A DNA stretch of 64,000 nucleotides from Paenarthrobacter nitroguajacolicus. Lineage in GTDB: Bacteria > Actinomycetota > Actinomycetes > Actinomycetales > Micrococcaceae. Within the stretch, counting starts at the first letter, position 1; each line of letters begins with the position of its first letter. The DNA is taken from assembly GCF_029952445.1 (NCBI RefSeq), contig NZ_JAQPPK010000023.1:22176-86175 (forward strand), written 5' to 3'. Below the pieces are notes generated by a model. It worked only from the letters and a program-made list of their open reading frames with translations. It was not told where the DNA came from and did not search any database. This document shows positions 19,192 through 26,201 of this stretch, in pieces. Both the position numbers and the translations under genes were made by a program.

Positions 19192-20960
19192 GTTCCAAGA
19201 GGCCCCCCGCGCCGCCTCCGCCCATCCCGGGATTCAAGTACATCAGCTTGCTTGGCTCCGGTGGGTTCTCCGATGTGTACCTGTACGAGCAAGACCGGCC
19301 GCGCCGGAAAGTAGCCGTCAAGGTGCTGCTCTCCGACCTCAAGACCGAAGGGGCGCGCCGCCGCTTCGAGTCTGAGGCGAACCTGATGGCGCAATTGTCC
19401 TCGCACCCCTACATCGTGACGATCTTCGAAGCGGAGATCACCGAGAGCGGGCACTCCTACCTGGCCATGGAGTACTGCTCACGGCCCAGCCTCGACGTCC
19501 GGTACCGGCGCCAGCGCTTCAGCGTGGACGAGGTCCTTGCCGTCGGCATCCAGGTGGCGTCCGCCGTCGAGACCGCCCACCGGGCAGGAATCGTGCACCG
19601 CGACATCAAGCCCGCCAACATCCTGGTGACCGATTACAACCGTCCGGCGCTGACGGACTTCGGTATTTCCGGCACCATTGGTGCCGACGCCGAGGACGAC
19701 GCCGGTATGTCCATCCCGTGGTCGCCCCCCGAACAGTTTCGCGGCGGCGCCGTGGAGGGTGTCCCCGTGGACATCTGGGCACTGGGGGCCACGCTCTATA
19801 CGCTGCTGGCCGGGCGCTCGCCTTTCGTTCTTCCGGGACAGGACAATTCGCAGCGCGAACTGATCTCCCGCATCACCAACGCGCCGCTGCCCAGGCTTGG
19901 CCGCGCCGATGTTCCGGAGTCTCTGGAACTTGTCCTGGCGACGGCGATGGCGAAGTCTCCGGGGTCCCGCTACTCGTCAGCGCACGCCTTTGCCCTGGCA
20001 CTGCAGCGCATCCAGACCGAGCTGAACCTGTCCGTGACACCGTTCGAGGTACTAGAAGAGCCCGGCCACGGCGACGAACAGCACCCTGACGACAACTTCG
20101 AGGAAACCCGGGTCCGGAGCATCGCCTCGATCGATCCCGATGCTTCGGGGACCGCCACGACGGGATCGGCGCCGACCTTCCCGGCGCGGACGTTCCCATC
20201 CACGGTGCCGGGAAATACGTCGCGCACGGCACAAACTCCGGCCGCCTGGCGAGTTCAGGCCCAGCAGGATGCTGCCCAGCAAGCGCCAGCGCAGCAAGCG
20301 CCAGCGCAGCAAGCACCAGCCCAGCAAGCCCAGGACCAGCAGGCCGCGCCGCCACAATTCCAGGCGCCGCAGCCGGGCACGCACGAACCCGATTCCGCGG
20401 AGTCCACTGTCCTGCGTGGCTGGCAGCCATCAGGTAGGCAGGACATCGTTGACGATACTGTCAGTCGCTCCGCGTCGCAGGCACCCCAGGACACCGGCGA
20501 TGAAGCGCCGGCTGCAGACCACAGCAAACGAAATCTGTGGCTTGCTGCAACTGGCGCGGCGGTGCTGGTTGTCGCGATCGTGGTAGGCGTGGTGCTGGGC
20601 GCCCAAGCGCAGCCGAAGGTGGCACCCACAGAGACGGCCAGCAAGCCGCCGGCGGACCCGATAGGCGATGGTGGGGTGCCCGAGGTTACGGACATCACTT
20701 ACGAGATCCAAAGCGGTGGCACATCAACGACGCCCTTGGTCGTTTTTCGCTGGGACAGCCCTGACTGGAAGGTGACGGACACTTTCAAGTGGCGCCTCAA
20801 ATCCGCGAAGTCCGAGGGCACCTACGAATCGACGTCCGAACTTTACGCCATCATCACGGGCCACGCCGAGCGGCCCCTCTGCATCCAGGTCATCATGATC
20901 CGGGAAGATGGTTCGGCCTCGCCGGGCGGTCCTGAATCCATTGCCTGTGTGGAGAAATAG
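19188..20960 (+). CDS. PknB-type membrane Ser/Thr protein kinase
   Basis: The product has 590 residues, starting at TTG inside the previous stop (TTGA overlap). The kinase domain spans about residues 15-275: glycine loop GSGGFSDVY, K45 in VAVKVL, HRDIKPANIL with catalytic D139, DFG and APE-like SPPEQF. A juxtamembrane low-complexity linker contains EETRVRSI (T307), STVLRGW (T407) and an AQQAP repeat. One membrane helix lies at about 449-473. The extracytoplasmic C-terminal domain of about 110 residues looks FN3-like (VVFRWDSPDW) with two Cys and could sense the giant FN3 proteins or cell wall. It should phosphorylate the FHA proteins of the cluster and is opposed by the PP2C phosphatase. It corresponds to pkb2 of PFNA clusters. 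Confidence 0.93.
   Translation: MSSKRPPAPPPPIPGFKYISLLGSGGFSDVYLYEQDRPRRKVAVKVLLSDLKTEGARRRFESEANLMAQLSSHPYIVTIFEAEITESGHSYLAMEYCSRPSLDVRYRRQRFSVDEVLAVGIQVASAVETAHRAGIVHRDIKPANILVTDYNRPALTDFGISGTIGADAEDDAGMSIPWSPPEQFRGGAVEGVPVDIWALGATLYTLLAGRSPFVLPGQDNSQRELISRITNAPLPRLGRADVPESLELVLATAMAKSPGSRYSSAHAFALALQRIQTELNLSVTPFEVLEEPGHGDEQHPDDNFEETRVRSIASIDPDASGTATTGSAPTFPARTFPSTVPGNTSRTAQTPAAWRVQAQQDAAQQAPAQQAPAQQAPAQQAQDQQAAPPQFQAPQPGTHEPDSAESTVLRGWQPSGRQDIVDDTVSRSASQAPQDTGDEAPAADHSKRNLWLAATGAAVLVVAIVVGVVLGAQAQPKVAPTETASKPPADPIGDGGVPEVTDITYEIQSGGTSTTPLVVFRWDSPDWKVTDTFKWRLKSAKSEGTYESTSELYAIITGHAERPLCIQVIMIREDGSASPGGPESIACVEK
20277..20330 (+). repeat. 15-bp coding repeat (AQQAP units) in the kinase linker
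   Basis: Three near-identical 15-bp units (CAGCAAGCGCCAGCG, twice exact, then one with two changes) and a partial fourth lie in the linker before the membrane helix. The unit is in frame, so slippage would change linker length without breaking the gene. Confidence 0.85.
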
Positions 20961-21005
20961 ACGGCTCATGACAGAAACACGTTGTCCAGCGAGGAGGCAC
21001 AGATC

Positions 21006-21710
21006 ATGGGGGATCTAGCAATAGATTTCTGTGGGGAATGGTACGAACCATCCGACGAGGACGTCTTTGACATCGGCCGTGAAGGCGATCTTGAAGTCGA
21101 CGACAACCCGTACCTGCACCGGCGCTTCCTGCAGATTGCCCGATACGACGGCATCTGGTGGCTGAGCAACGTAGGCAGCATGCTCTCGGCCACCATCGCG
21201 GACGGCTCCGGTGGCATGCAGGCCTGGCTGGCGCCAGGGGCCAGGATCCCTTTGGTGTTCAGCCACACGAACGTCATTTTCACTGCCGGTCCCACCACGT
21301 ACGAGTTTGCGGTGCATCTGAAGACGCCGTCCTTCCGCCATGAAGCCCGCGACGAAGACCAGGCCGGTGATACGACCATTGGCCCGGTAGTTTTCACCGA
21401 CTCCCAAAAGGCGCTCATCGTTGCCCTGGCCGAACCCATGTTGCGGCGCGATGGCACCGGCTTCAGCGCCATTCCGTCCTCCGCGGAGGCCGCCAAACGC
21501 CTGGGCTGGGCCCTGACCCGGTTCAACCGCAAGCTGGACAACGTGTGCGACAAACTGGACCGCGTCGGCGTCGTGGGACTGCGCGGTGGCGCCGGAAAAC
21601 TGGCCACCAACCGCCGGGCGCGTTTGGTTGAGCATGCCGTGACGTCCCACCTGGTGACGCCGGCCGACCTGAATCTTCTTGAGAAAATGAGTGGAGTCGA
21701 CGAAGGATGA
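21006..21710 (+). CDS. Protein with degenerate FHA-like N-terminus and winged-helix-like C-terminus
   Basis: The product has 234 residues. I chose ATG 21006 because GAGGAGG lies 8 nt upstream; the in-frame TTG at 20982 has no such site. The N-terminal part has FHA-like features (FDIGREGDLEV, WLSNVGS) but lacks the SxxH motif (LHRRFL instead), so phosphothreonine binding is doubtful. The C-terminal 90 residues are helical with a possible winged-helix or HTH-like arrangement (SSAEAAKRLGWALTRFNRKL, then VGVVGLRGG). It overlaps the FtsK/EccC-like gene by 4 nt (ATGA), so a stoichiometric role with that ATPase is likely. I cannot assign a family. It could be an adaptor or a regulator. Confidence 0.75.
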   Translation: MGDLAIDFCGEWYEPSDEDVFDIGREGDLEVDDNPYLHRRFLQIARYDGIWWLSNVGSMLSATIADGSGGMQAWLAPGARIPLVFSHTNVIFTAGPTTYEFAVHLKTPSFRHEARDEDQAGDTTIGPVVFTDSQKALIVALAEPMLRRDGTGFSAIPSSAEAAKRLGWALTRFNRKLDNVCDKLDRVGVVGLRGGAGKLATNRRARLVEHAVTSHLVTPADLNLLEKMSGVDEG

Positions 21711-24700
21711 AGTTCCGCCTGACATTGCGGCGCGACCCTGCGGAAGCAAAGGACCTCGCCGTAACGGTGGACGGCCGTGCCACCGTGGCCGATATCGCCA
21801 CCGAACTCTGGGCTGCCGACCCCGCCCGCAAGGGGACTGAACCGCCGTCGAACCTGTCCATCAGCGTGGACGAAGCGTTCGTTGGCGGTGGCTTGTCCGG
21901 ACACGTCCTCAGGCCCACGGACAACCTGCTGGAGTCCGGGCTTCGCCCAGGTTCCAAAGTGTCGCTGGCCCACGTCAGCGAGGAATTTGCCTCCAACGGG
22001 CACGGGTCCAACAGGGGACCGGCGGCGGCGACGTTGCGCGTGATGTCAGGGCCCGACGTCGGCCGCGAATTTTCGCTGCCGTTCGGCACCAGCTACATCG
22101 GCCGGGACCGGGACGCCGACATCCGCCTCTCGGACCCGCTCACCTCCAAGCGCCACGCCCGCATCACGGTAGGCGAGACGGTGGAGATCGTGGACACGAA
22201 CTCCGCCAACGGCCTGCTCATGGATGGCCTGCCGGTTACCCGTGCCACGCTTGGATCCTCGGACACCGTGACGCTTGGCGATACGTCGGTGGGCGTTGTC
22301 TCCCTCTCCCGGAACCATGGTGGCGGCCCGTCCTCGCCGCTGGTCGACTTCAACCGTTCGCCGCGGGTGCTGCCGCGCTTCGAGTCACCCAAACGCGTGC
22401 CGCCTGCCGGTCCCAAGCGGCCCGAACACCAACCATTCCCGTACATCATGCTCGTTGCGCCGCTGTTGATGGGTGGCGTTCTCTTCGCCGTTACCCAGAA
22501 CCTGCTGTCGGTGCTCTTCATGGCCATGATGCCGCTGTTCATTGTGGGCCACTATGTGGATCACAAGATGCAGGGCAAGCGCCAGGCGAAAGAAGGCCAC
22601 AAGCAGTTCAAGGCCGCCATGCTGGCGTTCCGCGAGGACATCGACAGGCAGCAGAACATCGAGCGCGCTGTCCGCCTCCAGGAGGCGCCTTCCGTGAGCG
22701 ATACCGTGGACGCGATCTACAAGCTCGGGCCTTTGCTCTGGACCAACCGTCCAGAGCACCAGCACTTCCTCGGTGTACGTTTCGGCCTGGGTTCGGCGCC
22801 TTCGCGCATCCCCTTCGATGAACCCGCCGCCAACGAGACTGAGCCGCAGTACATGCGCGAAATCCAGGAGTGCCTGCAGCAGGTACGTGTCATCGAGGGC
22901 GTGCCGATCGTGTCGCAGCTGCGCACGTCAGGTTCGTTTGGCGTTGCGGGGGACCGCAACGTGGTGGACGACGTCGCCCGAGGCATGGTGCTCCAACTGG
23001 TGGCCCTCCATTCGCCTGCGGAAGTGGTCGTCACCGCGCTGACGTCGCCGCGGTCGCGCGAACGGTGGGATTGGTTGCAATGGCTCCCGCATGTCGGCTC
23101 AGGCCACAGCCCCGTTTCAGGCGACCACCTCGCGGCCGGTCCCGGTGCGGGCGCTGCCTTGTTGTCCCGCCTGGAAAACCTCGTGGAAGAACGCGAGTCG
23201 CTATCCAAGGAGCCAGGTCCGCAGCCGCGTCCCGGCCTCAAGGACGAGCACGAGGAGCTTCCCTCCCCGGTGGTGCCGGCCGTTCTGGTGATCGTGGAGG
23301 ACGACGCTCCCGTGGACCGTGGGCGGCTGACCCGCCTGGTGGAACGCGGGGCCGATTACGGTGTGCACGTCATGTGGGTGGCAGCCAATGTGCAGTCCCT
23401 CCCGGCCGCTTGCCGCGACTTCCTGTCCGTCGACGGCGACCACGGCACCACCACGGGCCAGGTCCGTTTGGGCCGGCACACCTACCCGGTGAGCTGCGAA
23501 AGCCTCGACGCCGATCTCGCCACCCAGCTGGCACGCATGATGTCGCCGCTGGTTGATGTCGGCAACCCGCTCGAGGACGACTCCGACCTCCCGCGCGCAG
23601 TTTCCTATGCCACGTTGATCGGCAAGGAGCTGATGGACAATCCTCAGGCCGTGGCCGAACGCTGGCAGGAGAACAACTCCGTGCACGCTACTGCTGTGCC
23701 CAACCGCAAGGACAACGGGAGCCTCCGTGCCTTGGTCGGCTCCAAAGGTGTGGAACCGTTCTACCTCGACCTGAAGAATGAGGGTCCGCACGCCCTGGTT
23801 GGCGGAACCACCGGCGCCGGCAAGTCCGAGTTCCTGCAGTCCTGGGTGATGGGCATGGCTGCGGCCTACAGCCCGGACCGCGTCAGCTTCCTTTTTGTGG
23901 ACTACAAGGGCGGCGCGGCCTTCGCGGACTGCCTGCATTTGCCCCACACCGTGGGCCTGGTCACGGACTTGTCCCCGCACCTGGTTCGCCGGGCACTGAC
24001 CTCCTTGCGGGCTGAACTGCACTACCGGGAACGCCTGCTGAACCGCAAGAAAGCCAAGGACCTGCTGGCCCTTCAGCGCGAAGCGGATCCTGAAGCGCCG
24101 CCGTACCTGATCATCATCGTGGACGAATTCGCGGCCCTTGCCACGGAAGTTCCCGAGTTCGTTGACGGTGTTGTGGACGTCGCCGCCCGTGGCCGGTCCC
24201 TCGGCCTGCACCTCATCCTGGCAACCCAGAGGCCTGCCGGCGTCATCAAAGACAACCTGCGGGCCAACACCAATCTCCGTGTCGCCCTGCGCATGGCCGA
24301 TGAAGTGGACGCCGTAGACATCCTTGGCGTCCCCACGGCCGCCTATTTCGATCCGTCCATTCCGGGCCGTGGCGCTGCCAAGACCGGACCCGGCCGCATC
24401 CAGGGTTTCCAGACCGGATATGCCGGCGGCTGGACCACCGAGAAGCCGCAGCGTCCCAGGATCGACATCGTGGAGATGGCCTTTGGCTCCGGCCCTGTGT
24501 GGGAGCCGCCGCTGGTTACCCAGGTTGAAGAAGAGCCCGCCGGACCGAACGACATCGCAAGAATGACCGGAAACATCATCCGTGCGGCCGACGTCCTGTC
24601 CATTGCACCGCCCCGGAAACCGTGGCTCAACGAACTCGCCACCACCTACGATTTCTCCAAGCTTCCCAACCCGCGCACCGACGAACGGCTTCTTTTGGGC

Positions 24701-26155
24701 GTGGCGGACGATCCCGCCCACCAGGACCAGCCCACGGTGTTCTACGAGCCGGACAAGGACGGCAACATGGCCGTCTACGGCACCGGTGGATCCGGAAAGT
24801 CGGCAGCGCTGCGGGGCATCGCGATTGCCGCGGCCGTGACGCCGCGCGGTGGGCCGGTTCACGTGTACGGGATCGACTGCGGCTCTTCGGGACTGAAGAT
24901 GCTGGACGGGCTTCCGCATGTTGGCGAGATCATCAACGGCGACGACGTGGAGCGAGTGGGCCGCCTGCTGCGCTGGCTCAAGGAAGTAGCCGATGACCGG
25001 GCAGCGCGATTCGCAGAAGTCCGGGCCTCCACCATTGTTGAGTACAGGCAACTGGCCAACAGGCCGGATGAGAAGCGCATCTTCATCCTGGTGGACGGAA
25101 TGTCAGCGTTCCGGGAAGGGTACGAGTACAGCAACCTCTCGGCACTGTGGGACATCTTCCTCACGTTGGCCACGGACGGCCGTCCCCTCGGTATCCACCT
25201 GGTAGTGAGCGGTGACCGCACCAACTCCGTTCCGGCGTCGCTCCTTGCTTCCATCCAGAAGCGGCTGGTCCTGCGGCTCAGCTCCGAGGACGACTACATG
25301 ACCCTGGACGTCCCCAAGGACGTCCTGAACGCTGCCTCGCCTCCCGGCCGGGGCCTGCTGGATGGCCTGGAAGTCCAACTCGCGGTCTTGGGCGGCAACT
25401 CGAACCTGGCCCTCCAAGCACGTGAAGTGGCCAAACTGAGCCAGGCAATGGTTCGCCAGGGGCTCGAACAGGCACCCCAGATCCAGCGGCTCCCGGAGTT
25501 GGTGGACCTGGACATCCTGCCTACCGGCGCCCCGGACAACCCCGTTATTGGTGTCGACGACGAAACGCTGGGTTCGGCGGCCATCGGCGCCAAGGGTTCG
25601 CTGCTGTTGGCGGGCCCTCCCGGTTCCGGACGCACGGTGGCCCTGGTTACGCTGGCCTACGCCTTGCGGCGCTCCAACCCACGTACCGACCTCATCTACA
25701 TTGGTTCCCGTCGCTCGGCGGTGGCGTCGTTGAACATCTGGAGCCGCTCGCTGGTAGGACCCGACGAGGTCTCCGATGTCATTGACGACCTCGTGGACAA
25801 AGCCTCAGACAACCCCGGAAGCATGGCCATCTTCATCGAGGGCCTCACGGAGTTCACGGATACCTTGGCGGAATCGGGGGTGGGCCGCCTGGTTACCGCT
25901 GCCATCAAGGCAGACCAATGGGTGGTGGGAGAGTCCGAAACGTCCACGTGGTCCCAGGCCTGGTCCTTGGCGCAGCCCTTCAAGTCCGGACGACGCGGGC
26001 TGCTGCTCAACCCCGGCGACGTGGAGGGCGACACCCTCCTCAACACCTCCCTGGGCCGGATCAGCAAGGACTTCATTCCCGGCCGCGGCTACATCGTGGG
26101 TCGCGGCAAGGTCCGCAAGCTGCAGATCGCCATGCCGCCGGAAAACCGCAGCTAG
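21707..26155 (+). CDS. FHA-FtsK/SpoIIIE ATPase, EccC/EssC-like type VII secretion motor
   Basis: The product has 1482 residues. A ubiquitin-like fold is suggested at about residues 1-90, then an FHA domain at about 105-195 (IGRDRDADI, SKRHARI, NSANGLL). Two membrane helices follow (about 245-285), then three ATPase domains. P-loop 1 is GGTTGAGKS (699-707) with Walker B VDEFAAL (from V805). P-loop 2 is GTGGSGKS (1025-1032). P-loop 3 is GPPGSGRT (1303-1310), with Arg in place of the Walker Lys. This architecture matches EccC/EssC motors of type VII secretion rather than the DNA translocase FtsK. No WXG100 substrate or EccB/D/E gene is visible. It is the last gene of the FHA/kinase cluster, coupled to the upstream gene by ATGA. 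Confidence 0.9.
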   Translation: MKFRLTLRRDPAEAKDLAVTVDGRATVADIATELWAADPARKGTEPPSNLSISVDEAFVGGGLSGHVLRPTDNLLESGLRPGSKVSLAHVSEEFASNGHGSNRGPAAATLRVMSGPDVGREFSLPFGTSYIGRDRDADIRLSDPLTSKRHARITVGETVEIVDTNSANGLLMDGLPVTRATLGSSDTVTLGDTSVGVVSLSRNHGGGPSSPLVDFNRSPRVLPRFESPKRVPPAGPKRPEHQPFPYIMLVAPLLMGGVLFAVTQNLLSVLFMAMMPLFIVGHYVDHKMQGKRQAKEGHKQFKAAMLAFREDIDRQQNIERAVRLQEAPSVSDTVDAIYKLGPLLWTNRPEHQHFLGVRFGLGSAPSRIPFDEPAANETEPQYMREIQECLQQVRVIEGVPIVSQLRTSGSFGVAGDRNVVDDVARGMVLQLVALHSPAEVVVTALTSPRSRERWDWLQWLPHVGSGHSPVSGDHLAAGPGAGAALLSRLENLVEERESLSKEPGPQPRPGLKDEHEELPSPVVPAVLVIVEDDAPVDRGRLTRLVERGADYGVHVMWVAANVQSLPAACRDFLSVDGDHGTTTGQVRLGRHTYPVSCESLDADLATQLARMMSPLVDVGNPLEDDSDLPRAVSYATLIGKELMDNPQAVAERWQENNSVHATAVPNRKDNGSLRALVGSKGVEPFYLDLKNEGPHALVGGTTGAGKSEFLQSWVMGMAAAYSPDRVSFLFVDYKGGAAFADCLHLPHTVGLVTDLSPHLVRRALTSLRAELHYRERLLNRKKAKDLLALQREADPEAPPYLIIIVDEFAALATEVPEFVDGVVDVAARGRSLGLHLILATQRPAGVIKDNLRANTNLRVALRMADEVDAVDILGVPTAAYFDPSIPGRGAAKTGPGRIQGFQTGYAGGWTTEKPQRPRIDIVEMAFGSGPVWEPPLVTQVEEEPAGPNDIARMTGNIIRAADVLSIAPPRKPWLNELATTYDFSKLPNPRTDERLLLGVADDPAHQDQPTVFYEPDKDGNMAVYGTGGSGKSAALRGIAIAAAVTPRGGPVHVYGIDCGSSGLKMLDGLPHVGEIINGDDVERVGRLLRWLKEVADDRAARFAEVRASTIVEYRQLANRPDEKRIFILVDGMSAFREGYEYSNLSALWDIFLTLATDGRPLGIHLVVSGDRTNSVPASLLASIQKRLVLRLSSEDDYMTLDVPKDVLNAASPPGRGLLDGLEVQLAVLGGNSNLALQAREVAKLSQAMVRQGLEQAPQIQRLPELVDLDILPTGAPDNPVIGVDDETLGSAAIGAKGSLLLAGPPGSGRTVALVTLAYALRRSNPRTDLIYIGSRRSAVASLNIWSRSLVGPDEVSDVIDDLVDKASDNPGSMAIFIEGLTEFTDTLAESGVGRLVTAAIKADQWVVGESETSTWSQAWSLAQPFKSGRRGLLLNPGDVEGDTLLNTSLGRISKDFIPGRGYIVGRGKVRKLQIAMPPENRS

Positions 26156-26189
26156 GAGGGTATTGGGCCAGAATGTCGGTGGCTTGCGG

Positions 26190-26195
26190 CAAGAT
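26190..26195 (+). promoter_or_regulatory. Candidate -10 for a leaderless ligA transcript
   Basis: CAAGAT ends exactly 6 nt before the ligA GTG, and no convincing ribosome-binding site is present. This fits the nAnnnT-N6-start layout seen at five other genes in the window. Confidence 0.3.
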
Positions 26196-26201
26196 AGAGC
26201 T

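Noticed and set aside
20277..20330. Short regular repeats considered as a CRISPR array
   Set aside because: The unit is 15 bp without spacers and lies in frame inside the kinase linker. No cas genes are in the window.
23201..25051. 616-codon minus-strand open frame under the EccC-like gene
   Set aside because: It is a shadow of the motor gene, whose P-loops and Walker B are in the plus frame. The translation has the His/Gly/Asp/Val bias of antisense frames.
1..26155. Small WXG100-type type VII substrates near the EccC-like motor
   Set aside because: I looked in the gaps at 3543-3792, 9889-9972, 10945-11034, 20961-21005 and 26156-26201 and found no 90-110 codon frame with a WxG motif. They may lie outside the window.
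21707..26155. The motor gene as the DNA translocase FtsK
   Set aside because: It has an N-terminal FHA domain, two membrane helices and three ATPase domains, and lacks the FtsK gamma domain, so the EccC/EssC type is the better match.
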